Positions 44,016-53,649 of a stretch of 64,000 bases of DNA are shown here, one piece after another. The notes under the pieces are model-generated. The model saw nothing but the letters and a program-made list of their open reading frames with translations. It had not been told where the DNA came from and did not search any database. This stretch comes from Desulfosporosinus sp. Sb-LF (GTDB lineage: Bacteria; Bacillota; Desulfitobacteriia; Desulfitobacteriales; Desulfitobacteriaceae), in contig NZ_SPQR01000003.1 in assembly GCF_004766055.1 (NCBI RefSeq), positions 124,001-188,000 on the forward strand, given 5' to 3'. Position 1 is the first letter of the stretch. Each line of letters starts with the position of its first letter. The translations under genes were made by a program, and so were the position numbers.

Positions 44016-44050
44016 AGGAACGGGTCCGGATAGAATCCAGACCCGTTCCT
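44016..44050. terminator. Bidirectional terminator between peroxiredoxin and signalling operon
   Basis: Arms AGGAACGGGTC / GACCCGTTCCT with extra GGAT/ATCC pairs and a short loop, followed by TTCTTCTTT. It serves the converging transcripts. Confidence 0.85.
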
Positions 44051-44086
44051 TCTTCTTTGTCGGTATGACCAATCTAACCAGTAGCC

Positions 44087-45088
44087 TTAAAATGATGCTA
44101 CAAATACTCTGTTTCTTCCTAGTTGTTTTGCTTGATAAAGGGCATTATCAACGGTCTGGATTAACTCTAATATTGTATCTGCTTGCTGAGGAATTATATC
44201 AGTAATACCCAAACTAATCGTAACACAAGATGCGACCATAGAATGTTCGTGTGTTATGGCTAAGTGCTCAATATTTCTCCTCATTCTCTCAGCAACCAAT
44301 AACGCGCCTATCTTGTCCGTATTAGGTAAGACAGCAATAAACTCCTCGCCACCATACCGTGCAACAAAATCGATAGGTCTTTTAATGCTTGTAACTAACG
44401 TCTTCGCCACAAGTCTTAAACAATCATCTCCTTTAAGGTGTCCATAGTTATCATTGAAGGCCTTAAAATAATCGATATCGGCCATGACCAACGCTAACGT
44501 TTGTTGTTCTCTCATGGAATTCTTCCAACTCATCTCAATAAACTGATCGAAGCTACGCCGGTTTGGAATTCCTGTCAAACCGTCTAAGGTTGACAGATTC
44601 TCCAGATGAAAGTTAGTTTCTTTTAGTTCCAGTAATTCCTTCACCTTAGCCTCCAGTACTTCAGCCTGTGTTTTCAACATCCTTTTTTGTTTATAGAGTT
44701 CTAAAAAGACCTTGACTTTACTTTTAAGGACAATCGCTTCTATAGGTTTAAAGAGATAATCGACCGCTCCTACCTCATATCCCTTGAAGATACACCGTTG
44801 ATCTTTACTGATCGCCGTAACAAAGATAATTGGAATAAATTTAGTTCGTTCACTCCCTCTCATAAGCTCGGCGGTTTCAAAGCCATCCATTTCGGGCATT
44901 TGAACATCAAGAAGCACCAGGGCAAATTCATGTTCCAGCGTTAAACCCAACGCTTCGTTTCCAGACATCGCTCTGATAATGTTACATTCGAGCTCTTCAA
45001 GAATGCCCTCTAAAACAAGAAGATTCCCTAAATTGTCATCAACAATTAGTATCTTAATCTCTTCATTTATTACCACGTCTGTCCCCAC
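44087..45088 (-). CDS. Response regulator diguanylate cyclase (REC-GGDEF)
   Basis: 333 residues. Receiver domain about 8-125 with phospho-acceptor Asp in LLDVQMPEMDG and Lys in LFKPIEA. A short coiled coil follows (KQKRMLKTQAEVLEAKVKELLELKET), then a GGDEF domain with the active-site variant GGEEF. The inhibitory I-site is present as RPID five residues upstream (RxxDxxxRYGGEEF), so c-di-GMP feedback is expected. It is last of four overlapping genes; a GTG at 45076 is an alternative start. Phosphorylation by the upstream hybrid kinase is the likely input. Confidence 0.93.
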   Translation of the reverse strand: MGTDVVINEEIKILIVDDNLGNLLVLEGILEELECNIIRAMSGNEALGLTLEHEFALVLLDVQMPEMDGFETAELMRGSERTKFIPIIFVTAISKDQRCIFKGYEVGAVDYLFKPIEAIVLKSKVKVFLELYKQKRMLKTQAEVLEAKVKELLELKETNFHLENLSTLDGLTGIPNRRSFDQFIEMSWKNSMREQQTLALVMADIDYFKAFNDNYGHLKGDDCLRLVAKTLVTSIKRPIDFVARYGGEEFIAVLPNTDKIGALLVAERMRRNIEHLAITHEHSMVASCVTISLGITDIIPQQADTILELIQTVDNALYQAKQLGRNRVFVASF

Positions 45089-45656
45089 TTTTTTCTTGAA
45101 TTATTTTATTAAGGAATGGCCCGATCTGTTCCAGCGATACAATATGATCCACCTTTGTTGCTCGTAGAGCCGCCCTAGGCATTGTGTCAGCCTGGGCGGT
45201 AATCGGATCTTGAACAATGGTCAACCCACAACACTCTTTAATTCTTTTCAGGCCTTTGCTTCCATCATTATTCGCCCCAGTTAGGACAAGTCCGATCAAT
45301 CCTTTGTTATATGCCTCGGCAGCAGATTCAAAAAGCACATCGATCGATGGACGAGCATAACTGACGCGTGCTTCAACCGAAAGGGAAATTGATCCATCTT
45401 TTTCTACGAGAAGATGATAATTAGGCGGTGCAATATAAACATGCCCTGCAATTGCTTTTTCCTTTTCCTCGGCTTCTTTCACCGAAACCTTACAGGCATT
45501 GTCAAGAAACTTGGCTAGATAGTTGTCTGAATGAGAGCTTGTATGCTGAACAACTAAGATAGGTACTGAGAAATTCTTTGGTAATACTTCCAGAATAATT
45601 TTTAGAGCGTCCATCCCTCCTGTAGAAGAACCGATCACAACTGCCTGATAACCCAA
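45063..45656 (-). CDS. CheB-type methylesterase domain protein (no receiver)
   Basis: About 197 residues from a TTG at 45656, behind AAGGGGCTGGAG; the frame is open back to 45734. All three catalytic residues of CheB methylesterase are present: Ser in IGSSTGGMDAL, His in VVQHTSS, Asp in LTGANNDGSKGL. The N-terminal receiver of chemotaxis CheB is missing, so it must be controlled some other way, perhaps by protein contacts. It pairs with the CheR gene just upstream and overlaps the REC-GGDEF gene downstream. The likely role is reversible glutamate methylation of a partner sensor rather than classical chemotaxis. Confidence 0.88.
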   Translation of the reverse strand: MGYQAVVIGSSTGGMDALKIILEVLPKNFSVPILVVQHTSSHSDNYLAKFLDNACKVSVKEAEEKEKAIAGHVYIAPPNYHLLVEKDGSISLSVEARVSYARPSIDVLFESAAEAYNKGLIGLVLTGANNDGSKGLKRIKECCGLTIVQDPITAQADTMPRAALRATKVDHIVSLEQIGPFLNKIIQEKSGDRRGNK

Positions 45657-45672
45657 ATTCTCCAGCCCCTTG

Positions 45673-46521
45673 CTAAACCTCAAATTTCTTTTGGTATATG
45701 TTAAGGTCTTCACTAATAACCTTAAATTTCTCAAAATGATTCGAGAATCTTAAACTCTCCTTTGTTCCTATGCCCAAAAATCCACCCTTACGTAAACTTT
45801 CGTAAAAAAGCTTAAAAACTTTATTTTGAAGTTCTCTGTTAAAATATATTAGAACATTTCTGCAGATAACGACATGCATCTCGCCGAATACTCCATCAGT
45901 TACGAGATTATGATCTGCAAATATAATTTTATCCTTAAGCGATTGATCAAGTATAACTGAGTCATACTTTGCAATATAATAGTCTGCAAAAGAGGTTAGT
46001 CCACCAGATTGTTGATAATTGTAGGTATAGTCTTTAATATCATCAATCGGGTAGATTGCTTGTTTAGCTTTAGCAAGTACTTCCACGTTGAAATCCGTGG
46101 CATAAATTTGAGTACGCTCATATAAGCCCTCTTCTTTGAGTAAAATAGCCATCGAATACACTTCTTCCCCACTTGAACATCCAGCGTGCCAGATCTTTAT
46201 AAACGGGTATGTTTTCAAAACAGGGATAACCTCTTGGCGAAAGACTTTATAAAACGGCGGATCTCTAAACATTTCGGTAACATTAATCGAAAAATCAGTG
46301 AGCAAATTCTCTAAAAACGTTCTATCGTAGAGAATCTGATACTGCATTTGTGAAATACTCTCAAATCCAGAAACGGATAATCGATGCATAATTCGCCGTT
46401 TTAAATGTGCTTTAGAGTAATCTCTAAAATCGTATCCATATTTGAGATAGATTGCCTCCAGAAGGAGCTGAATCTCTATGTCTTTGCTTTCAAGGTAATT
46501 CGAATTACAATCACGAATCAT
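45673..46521 (-). CDS. CheR-type glutamate methyltransferase
   Basis: 282 residues. The helical N-terminal domain (RDYSKAHLKRRIMHRLSVSG) is followed by the SAM-binding fold: IWHAGCSSGEEVYSMAILLKEEG, the acidic strand IYATDFNVEVLAKAK, and VVICRNVLIYFNRELQNKVF with the usual NVLIYF motif. It methylates glutamate on receptor-type proteins using SAM. It overlaps the kinase gene by 4 nt and leads into the CheB gene. No MCP or CheA is in the operon, so the target may be the coiled-coil region of the kinase itself (inference). Confidence 0.92.
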   Translation of the reverse strand: MIRDCNSNYLESKDIEIQLLLEAIYLKYGYDFRDYSKAHLKRRIMHRLSVSGFESISQMQYQILYDRTFLENLLTDFSINVTEMFRDPPFYKVFRQEVIPVLKTYPFIKIWHAGCSSGEEVYSMAILLKEEGLYERTQIYATDFNVEVLAKAKQAIYPIDDIKDYTYNYQQSGGLTSFADYYIAKYDSVILDQSLKDKIIFADHNLVTDGVFGEMHVVICRNVLIYFNRELQNKVFKLFYESLRKGGFLGIGTKESLRFSNHFEKFKVISEDLNIYQKKFEV

Positions 46522-49500
46522 TTATGTAACCACACCCTCAAGAGCGAAATGAGTTTATCAAGCTCAAGGGGCTTCGTGAGGTAATCATTAGCCCCAGCTT
46601 CAATACATTTGTTTTTATCCTCTTTCATTGCTTTAGCAGTAAGCGCGATGATAGGTATTTTTCGAAACTTATTTTCTCGTCTAATTTCTTTCATAGCCTC
46701 AAAGCCATCCATCTCAGGCATCATAATATCCATTAAGATAAGGTCAATATCTTGATTCTGGTGGAGTTTATCAATGCCTTCTCTGCCATTCTTACCTATA
46801 ATAACGATCATATCCTTTTCTTCTAAAGCACTTGTAAGGGCGAACACATTTCTCATATCGTCATCTACAATGAGTATCTTCTTATCTTTTAATGAAGTTT
46901 CTTTATGTTGATGTCTTTTTGTTTCTTTATGTCTTGGATCAGTTATTTTTGAATCTACACCATGCAAAAACAAGCTGGCCTCAGCAACAAGCCTCTCCAT
47001 TGAGTGAGAACCTTTGATGATGATACTTTCATAGTTTTGTAGTAAATCGTCATTATTATATATACCCTCTTTATCAGTATATATAATAATAGGTACCTGA
47101 TTTTTTTCTTCCTTGAGCTTAGCCAACAGCTCATAACCCGACTGATCTTTTAACATAATATCGAGAATAATACAATCGAAGCGCTCTATCTTTAAAAGAG
47201 TATAAGCCTCCTGCCCTGTATCGGCCGTCAAAACGATTATACCCTTTTTACCGATTATTTCAGTAATCGTCTTTTTCTGAAAAACATCGCTGGCTATAAG
47301 CAATAGTTTCTTCAAGGATTGTTCTTCTAAACCTTCTAAACGTTCGAACATGTCATTAATCGTTTCCACATTGGCTGGTTTCTGAAGATATCCGATAATA
47401 CCCTTCTTACATTCGTCCATTTTATTTTCATGTCCAGAGATAATGTGTACGGGGATATCCCTCGTCTCTTTATAATCCCCTAGCATTTCCAATACCTCCC
47501 AACCGCTCATTCCAGGCAAACCCAAATCAAGTAATATTGCCTTTGGTTTATGCTTAAGCGCTAATCTGATGCCGGTTTCACCGTTATCGGAGGTTAAGCA
47601 GGTAAACCCTTTTTCATGGGCTAAGTCAGCTAAGACATTCAAGAAGCCTTGATCATCGTCAATAATAAGAAGTAATTTCGCACTCGAAACGATCGGGCTA
47701 AGTTCATGTCTGCTATTAGCCTCATTAACCTCTTTTTCAAGGGAAGTAGCTACTTGTTCAAAGGGGATAAGGCTATCCACATCTTCTGGAAGCACCAAGC
47801 AGAACGAGCTCCCTTTTCCCTCCTCGCTTAACAGTTCAATCTTTCCTTTAAGTAAACGAGCAAGTTCTTTTGAAATTGAAAGTCCAAGTCCCGTACCACC
47901 ATATTTTCTACTTGTAGTACCATCAGATTGTCTAAAAGCTTCAAATATTAATGACTGCTTCTCCACTGGGATTCCAATTCCAGTGTCACTGATAATAATA
48001 CAGATGAATCTATCATTATCGATATCGAGCTTGGAGAAATCACCAGGGATTGGGCGACGAATAGTTATCGTAACTCCACCCTCTTTGGTGAATTTAAAAG
48101 CATTAGAAACTAGGTTATTAATTATTTGTTGAACCCTTTGCCCATCGGTCGAAATACTTCCAGGAAGACTCCCATCCAGATTGAAGGTCAAGCTAAGTCC
48201 TTTATCCAAGGCAATTTGTCTAAACGATCTCTCTACATAATTTTCCAACTCTCTCAGGCTCATGTTCTCATAATTGACTTCCATTTTCCCAGCCTCCACC
48301 TTTGATAGGTCTAGGACGTCATTGATGAGTATGAGTAAATCCGTTCCAGAACTATGAATTGTCTTAGCAAATTCAAGCTGTTTAGCGGTCAGAGGAGAAT
48401 TGTCCGTCTTATTAGCCAGCAATTGAGATAATACCAGAATACTATTTAAAGGAGTCCTCAATTCATGTGATACATTGGCTAAGAATTCCGATTTGTATTT
48501 ACTCGCAATCTCTAGGTCCTTCGCCTTAGCTTCAATTTCTTTTTGTGCAGTTTCCAAATGCACATTCTTTATGGAGATCGCTTTCTTTTGTAATTCAAGA
48601 CTTTTAGTACGTTCCTCAAGTTCCTCATTGATCACTCTCAATTCTTCCTGTTGGACATTCAAACTTTGTTCAGAACTCTTTAAAGCCCTAGTTTGTCTTT
48701 CAAGTTCTTCATTACTCTGTCTTAGCTCTTCTTGTTGAACTTGTAATTTCTCCGATTGTTCCATTGTTTTACTGAGCAATGTCTCCATGTCAGTTCGCGC
48801 TTCCGCTGAATGAATCGTGATAGCAATACTCTCGCCAATCATATCGATAAATTCTTGTTGAATCTTCGTGATTTCATGAAATAAACCTAGTTCAATAACA
48901 CATTTAACATCTTCATTATAAATGCATGGGGTAACAATAACATTATGTGGTGCGGCCTCTCCTATACCAGAGTTAACTTTAATGTAATGCTCCGGAACAT
49001 CGGTGATAACTAGTGTTTGCTTTTCCAAGGCTGACTGCCCGACTAACCCTTCGCCTAATCGGAGTTCGTTAGAAGGATTTATGTGCCTGGTAAAAGCATA
49101 ACTACCTATCATTCTTAAGCGTTGATCTTTCGTAAAAAGATAGATGGCTCCTATCTGGGCATTTATGTATTTAGCAATGTAGGAAATAATATTATTGCCT
49201 AAGGAAATAATATCTTGATCCCCACGAATTTTTCCACTTAATTCTGCCTGGCCTGTTTTCAACCACGTTTGATTCTTATTCTGGTTCATGATGACCTGAA
49301 GTTTTTCCATGAATTTATTAAAATAAGCCGCCATATCTCCTAGTTCATCTGTCGAAACGACTTTCAACCTTACTCTCAAATCCGCTTCTCCCTCAGAGAT
49401 ATCTTTGAAAGTACTGGTAACTGTTTTTACTGGTACAACAACCATCTTTAAAATACCTATAGAAATAAGCACCGTTAGAACAATTGCGAGCAACGATAGA

Positions 49501-50399
49501 GCAATCATTCCGTAAATTGAATTGTCGCTATTTCGTTTAACCTTTGGGCCGTAGGTCTCCTGTTCTTTTATGATTGATTGTTTAATACCCTCTGCATTAC
49601 CTGAGATCTCAGGACCAATAATATCTAAGCTCTTAATCACACTTTTCTTACTTTCTATCACTGAAACAATTTCAACAAAGTTATTTAAATAAATGTTTCT
49701 ATCATTAATAACGAGATCAATCTGTTCCTTGTTTTTTGCACCACTCGATTTAATATACAAATCCAGTGATTTTTCTAATTCGTCCAACTCCGTTTTCGCT
49801 AAGTTTATAGCATTTTGATCATCATTCTCTAGGTATTTACCAACGTATAACCTAGAACGAAGTAAATTCTTTTCAGCATTTCCTGCCCAATAGGCCGTTG
49901 CTGGATTGTTATCATTATTGGCTGACTGCGCAATTTTGGAGAGGGCCTCTTCCATCTCGGGTCCCTTACTGATCAATACGTTATATATGGCTATTTTTTG
50001 GGTTTTGTAAGCGACTACTTTCTTAAAGCCTTCTTTATATTCATTTGCCCTCAGCGAAATAATCTCAACACTTCTAGCCCGTTCTTGATCATCCGTAGTA
50101 GACTTAAGATCCTCGATAAATTTCTGCATCTTAGCAAAGCGATCCTCAAAAATCTGTTGTTGGGAATCATCCCCTAGCTCAATAAAATTTTTAAAGGCGA
50201 TCCGGCTCTCCAATAAATTAGTCTGGATTCTTCCAGCCAACACTTCCTCGTTGGCTATTTTTCCATACTCATAGAATTCTTTACTGTTTTGTGTCAGACC
50301 AAGATAACCAAATAAACTTGATAACAATAAAAGCAATAGAATTGCCCCTAAAAAGATGCTTAACTTTGCTCCAAGTTTTAAGTTCTTTATAATGGCCAT
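46518..50399 (-). CDS. Hybrid sensor histidine kinase (sensor-HAMP-GAF-coiled coil-HisKA-HATPase-3x REC)
   Basis: 1293 residues, membrane-bound. Segments: TM1 (about 12-34), extracytoplasmic helical sensor to about 295, TM2 (about 296-322), HAMP, GAF (about 400-530), and a long coiled coil with repeated QQEELR..NEELE heptads (about 545-640). Then HisKA with FLANVSHELRTPLNS, HATPase_c (NNLVSNAFKFT, DTGIGIP, GGTGLGLSISKEL), and three receivers (acceptor Asp in DLGLPGMSG, DIMLKDQSG, DIMMPEMDG). The second lacks the usual acidic cluster (ASDVFQ in place of DD), so it may be degenerate. First in the cheR-cheB-GGDEF operon. No CheW or CheA is present. Confidence 0.92.
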   Translation of the reverse strand: MAIIKNLKLGAKLSIFLGAILLLLLLSSLFGYLGLTQNSKEFYEYGKIANEEVLAGRIQTNLLESRIAFKNFIELGDDSQQQIFEDRFAKMQKFIEDLKSTTDDQERARSVEIISLRANEYKEGFKKVVAYKTQKIAIYNVLISKGPEMEEALSKIAQSANNDNNPATAYWAGNAEKNLLRSRLYVGKYLENDDQNAINLAKTELDELEKSLDLYIKSSGAKNKEQIDLVINDRNIYLNNFVEIVSVIESKKSVIKSLDIIGPEISGNAEGIKQSIIKEQETYGPKVKRNSDNSIYGMIALSLLAIVLTVLISIGILKMVVVPVKTVTSTFKDISEGEADLRVRLKVVSTDELGDMAAYFNKFMEKLQVIMNQNKNQTWLKTGQAELSGKIRGDQDIISLGNNIISYIAKYINAQIGAIYLFTKDQRLRMIGSYAFTRHINPSNELRLGEGLVGQSALEKQTLVITDVPEHYIKVNSGIGEAAPHNVIVTPCIYNEDVKCVIELGLFHEITKIQQEFIDMIGESIAITIHSAEARTDMETLLSKTMEQSEKLQVQQEELRQSNEELERQTRALKSSEQSLNVQQEELRVINEELEERTKSLELQKKAISIKNVHLETAQKEIEAKAKDLEIASKYKSEFLANVSHELRTPLNSILVLSQLLANKTDNSPLTAKQLEFAKTIHSSGTDLLILINDVLDLSKVEAGKMEVNYENMSLRELENYVERSFRQIALDKGLSLTFNLDGSLPGSISTDGQRVQQIINNLVSNAFKFTKEGGVTITIRRPIPGDFSKLDIDNDRFICIIISDTGIGIPVEKQSLIFEAFRQSDGTTSRKYGGTGLGLSISKELARLLKGKIELLSEEGKGSSFCLVLPEDVDSLIPFEQVATSLEKEVNEANSRHELSPIVSSAKLLLIIDDDQGFLNVLADLAHEKGFTCLTSDNGETGIRLALKHKPKAILLDLGLPGMSGWEVLEMLGDYKETRDIPVHIISGHENKMDECKKGIIGYLQKPANVETINDMFERLEGLEEQSLKKLLLIASDVFQKKTITEIIGKKGIIVLTADTGQEAYTLLKIERFDCIILDIMLKDQSGYELLAKLKEEKNQVPIIIYTDKEGIYNNDDLLQNYESIIIKGSHSMERLVAEASLFLHGVDSKITDPRHKETKRHQHKETSLKDKKILIVDDDMRNVFALTSALEEKDMIVIIGKNGREGIDKLHQNQDIDLILMDIMMPEMDGFEAMKEIRRENKFRKIPIIALTAKAMKEDKNKCIEAGANDYLTKPLELDKLISLLRVWLHK

Positions 50400-50703
50400 G
50401 ATATCGCTCCTTCGTCAGCTGTAGACTTCTTCCTCTTTTGCGGCATTTCAGACAATTCGTCATAACTCAAAACATTCCTTCTTCTCACTGAAAGAAACTT
50501 TCTCAATAACTTTCTAGACGATTGCATTTTATGGCAATTCATTTTACTTCTATGGAAAATAGACATATAAATTCACTTCAAAGGTTATAATCCAATTTAT
50601 TTTGACAAAGAATTAATGTTTAACAATTGTTTTATCAAGCGACAAGAATATGTTAAAATTAATCACTCCAAACGAATAATAACCGAGAATTGGGAGGCAC
50701 TCT
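50400..50703. other. Divergent intergenic region between kinase operon and dcd
   Basis: 304 bp must hold promoters for both directions. A TTGACA near 50602 with AT-rich sequence after it, and TAAAAT near 50655, are candidate elements for the dcd side. Reverse-strand TATAAC near 50590 is a candidate -10 for the kinase operon. None has a fully convincing partner box. No gene is seen. Confidence 0.4.
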
Positions 50704-51228
50704 ATGATTTTATCCGGAAGGGAAGTTAAGAAAAAACTTGGAAACGAAATTACAATCAAGCCCTTTAATGAAAACCAGTTAAACCCTAATAGTTATAATC
50801 TAACGTTGCATCACGAACTACTTATCTATACTGACCCAATTCTTGATATGAAAAAGAACAACGAGGTAAAAACCTTAATAATTCCCCCTGAGGGTCTATT
50901 ACTGGAACCTGGAACACTTTATTTAGGTAGAACAGTAGAATACACAAAGACGGATAATTATGTACCCATGTTAGAAGGTAGATCGTCTATAGGAAGACTT
51001 GGTTTATATATTCACGTAACTGCAGGCTTCGGCGACGTCGGATTTGCTGGTTACTGGACACTAGAAATGCACTGTGTTCACCCAATCCGCATCTACTCAG
51101 GAGTTGAAATATGTCAAATTTTTTATCACTCGATCGAAGGTGATTTCGACAAATATTGTTCCGGTAAATACCAAAACAATCGTGGTGTTCAGCCTAGCCT
51201 GCTGTATAAAGATTTTGAGAGAAAATAA
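50704..51228 (+). CDS. dcd: dCTP deaminase
   Basis: 174 residues. The trimeric dUTPase-like fold is shown by MILSGREVKKKL, QLNPNSYNLTLH, the catalytic stretch EGRSSIGRLGLYIHVTAGFGDVGFAGYWTLEMHC (Ser/Arg and Glu), and GVEICQIFYH. It deaminates dCTP to dUTP in thymidine nucleotide synthesis; some family members go on to dUMP. Slightly shorter than the enterobacterial enzyme, within the normal range for Firmicutes and archaea. Single-gene unit with its own strong terminator. Confidence 0.93.
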   Translation: MILSGREVKKKLGNEITIKPFNENQLNPNSYNLTLHHELLIYTDPILDMKKNNEVKTLIIPPEGLLLEPGTLYLGRTVEYTKTDNYVPMLEGRSSIGRLGLYIHVTAGFGDVGFAGYWTLEMHCVHPIRIYSGVEICQIFYHSIEGDFDKYCSGKYQNNRGVQPSLLYKDFERK

Positions 51229-51230
51229 AC

Positions 51231-51275
51231 AGTAAGAAACAGGCTGGAAGCATTGCTTCCAGCCTGTTTCTTACT
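51231..51275 (+). terminator. Terminator after dcd
   Basis: Perfect 21 bp arms, starting AGTAAGAAACAGGCTGGAAG, with a 3 nt loop ATT. The T-rich part is within the stem end. It also faces the converging molybdenum hydroxylase operon. Confidence 0.9.
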
Positions 51276-51352
51276 CCACTTACCTATAAAACCTATCCTA
51301 ACTTTGCTTATAACTACTATATTTTCACCCAGGCTCCGGGAGCTAAATAGTT

Positions 51353-53647
51353 TTACAGTTTCTGCAATCCTACAAATACCTTTTCAGGAGTAATCGGTAA
51401 ATGGTTTACTCTGACCCCCACTGCATTATAAATCGCATGGGCAATGGCCGGCGGTGGGGTATTGGCAACCACTTCTCCGATAGATTTCGCTCCAAAAGGC
51501 CCCGAGGGTTCAAAGCTCTCTTCAAACTCTATCCGCACTTTCCCGACATCCTTGCGACACGGGATTTTATACTGCATAAAGGAGTTCGTAGCCATTTTGC
51601 CAAACTCATTATAGTTTACATCTTCGTAGAGGGCCATCCCTATTCCCTGGACAATCCCACCTTCGGCCTGAATGCGGGCTAAATTAGGATTAATCACAGT
51701 TCCACAATCTATGATCGCAACATAGTCGATCAAGTCTATTTTTCCAGTCTCTTGATCAACTTCTACCTCCGCAAAGCCTGCTACATAGGGCGGAGGGGAA
51801 ATTTCGCTTCCATGGGTTGCATAACCAACGAGCTGGAGCTTTCCCGTACCCAGTATGGTAAGCTCTGCTAGTTTGGCAAAACTCATCTCTTGATCCCCAT
51901 TAACCGTGCGAACTGCCATTTCATGCAGTTCGACGTCCTCCGAAGAAACCCCTAAAAACGTCGCACCCTGTTCCAGAATCTTCTTTCTCAATTCCTCCGC
52001 TGCCTTTACAACCGCAGACCCCGCTAAATAGGTCGTACTTGAGGCATAAGACCCAGGATCATAAGGAGAAGTATCGGTATCCCCGGCGTTTACAATTATC
52101 ATCTCCATCGGAATCTCCAAAATCTCCGCAGCCATCTGACTGAGGATCGTATCACATCCAGTTCCCATGTCCGTTGCTCCAATGAGAAGGGTAAAATATC
52201 CATCATCGTTTAATCTAATTTCAGCGGATGCAGTACCGATATTCGCAATCCCTGAGCCCTGCATCGTAATCGCCATTCCCACAGCTCTTATTTTTTTGTG
52301 ACCGATCGCTCGTCGCGGGAATTTTTCCTTCCAGCCAATCAGCTCTTTACCCTTGACTATACATTGATCTAAAGACGAGCTTCCCAGCAGAACTCCTTGA
52401 CCGGTCAGAAAGGTTTCTCCGACTTTGCTGATATTTTTTAAGCGAATCTCAGTCGGATCCATATTTAATCGTTTTGCTAACAAATTAACTGTCGATTCTA
52501 AGGCAAACGTTCCTTGAGTAGCCCCATACCCTCGGAAAGCTCCTGCAGGCATTTTATTCGTATACACGGCATTTCCAGTAAACCGAACCGCTCTCGCTTT
52601 ATTGTAAAGTGGAAGAGTATAATGGCCTACACAACTTAAGACGGTGGAGGCATGTTCCCCATACGCTCCAGTATCAGATAAGACTTGAATATCGATCGCT
52701 CGAATAATCCCTTCCTGATCCGCTCCCAGTTTGACCTTCAATCTCATAGCATGACGGCTGGTCGTACAACTAAACGTTTCTTTTCTATCATAAATGATGA
52801 GGGCGGGTTTTCCAGTCTTCAAGGTTACGATCGCTGCAAAGACATCACCAGCGCCTGTTTGCTTTCCTCCGAAACCGCCGCCGATTCTGGGCTTGATTAC
52901 CCTAATCTTACCCGCGGAAATCTGCAAAGCCCTCGCTAACTGTCTTTTAATATGAAAAGGAACCTGAGTAGAGCTGACCACAACTAGCCTTCCAGTGTGA
53001 TCAAGGTAGGTAAAAGCGCGGTACGTTTCCATCATGGCATGAGCCTGAGCTTGCGGATAATAAACATCCTCTACTACCACGGAGCAACGCTCAAATTCTT
53101 CCTCAACATCTCCTACTGCTTCGTAGTAAGAGGAGGCAATATTTTTTTCCTTATCTAGTCCAATATCGAAATTAACGTGCAAATCCTCTTCAGAATGAAT
53201 TATCGAAGAATGTCCCAAGGCCTGCTCAAAATTCAAAACAGGTTCCAAAACTTCATAATCAACTTTAATCTTCTTCATGGCTAAAAGCGCTGTTTTTTCA
53301 TCCACCGCAGCGATAATCGCCACTTCATCTCCCACATACCGAACAATTCGATCAAGAATTAGGCGATCATAGGGAGAGGGCTCGGGATAAGATTGGCCGG
53401 CAAGTGTAAAGCGTTCATTTGGAACATCTTTATAAGTAAGAACGCAATCCACGCCCTCTAACTTCTCTGCCCCAGAGATATCGATCGAGTTAATTTTAGC
53501 ATATGCATGGGGGCTTCTCAGGATTTTCACGACCAACGCATTTGGCATTACTAAATCCTCAGTGTACACTGGTTTGCCGGTAGCGATCATCATACCATCA
53601 ATTTTGCGAATACTTTGACCTACATTTTTTAAACCTAGGCTATTCAT
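51353..53647 (-). CDS. Molybdenum hydroxylase, molybdopterin-binding subunit (xanthine dehydrogenase family)
   Basis: 764 residues. Substrate/cofactor motifs of the xanthine oxidase family are intact: RIGGGFGGKQ, AGAFRGYGATQGTFALES, a Q-loop IGATDMGTGCDT, and near the C-terminus GPFGAKSIGE, which contains the catalytic Glu. Subunit size and order (FAD, 2Fe-2S, Mo) match CoxMSL/XdhBCA-type three-subunit enzymes. Substrate is not defined by sequence: purines, aldehydes or N-heterocycles are all possible. Expression from a guanine-riboswitch leader suggests a purine or purine-linked substrate. It is last gene of the operon, 2 bp from the 2Fe-2S subunit. Confidence 0.92.
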   Translation of the reverse strand: MNSLGLKNVGQSIRKIDGMMIATGKPVYTEDLVMPNALVVKILRSPHAYAKINSIDISGAEKLEGVDCVLTYKDVPNERFTLAGQSYPEPSPYDRLILDRIVRYVGDEVAIIAAVDEKTALLAMKKIKVDYEVLEPVLNFEQALGHSSIIHSEEDLHVNFDIGLDKEKNIASSYYEAVGDVEEEFERCSVVVEDVYYPQAQAHAMMETYRAFTYLDHTGRLVVVSSTQVPFHIKRQLARALQISAGKIRVIKPRIGGGFGGKQTGAGDVFAAIVTLKTGKPALIIYDRKETFSCTTSRHAMRLKVKLGADQEGIIRAIDIQVLSDTGAYGEHASTVLSCVGHYTLPLYNKARAVRFTGNAVYTNKMPAGAFRGYGATQGTFALESTVNLLAKRLNMDPTEIRLKNISKVGETFLTGQGVLLGSSSLDQCIVKGKELIGWKEKFPRRAIGHKKIRAVGMAITMQGSGIANIGTASAEIRLNDDGYFTLLIGATDMGTGCDTILSQMAAEILEIPMEMIIVNAGDTDTSPYDPGSYASSTTYLAGSAVVKAAEELRKKILEQGATFLGVSSEDVELHEMAVRTVNGDQEMSFAKLAELTILGTGKLQLVGYATHGSEISPPPYVAGFAEVEVDQETGKIDLIDYVAIIDCGTVINPNLARIQAEGGIVQGIGMALYEDVNYNEFGKMATNSFMQYKIPCRKDVGKVRIEFEESFEPSGPFGAKSIGEVVANTPPPAIAHAIYNAVGVRVNHLPITPEKVFVGLQKL

Positions 53648-53649
53648 CC

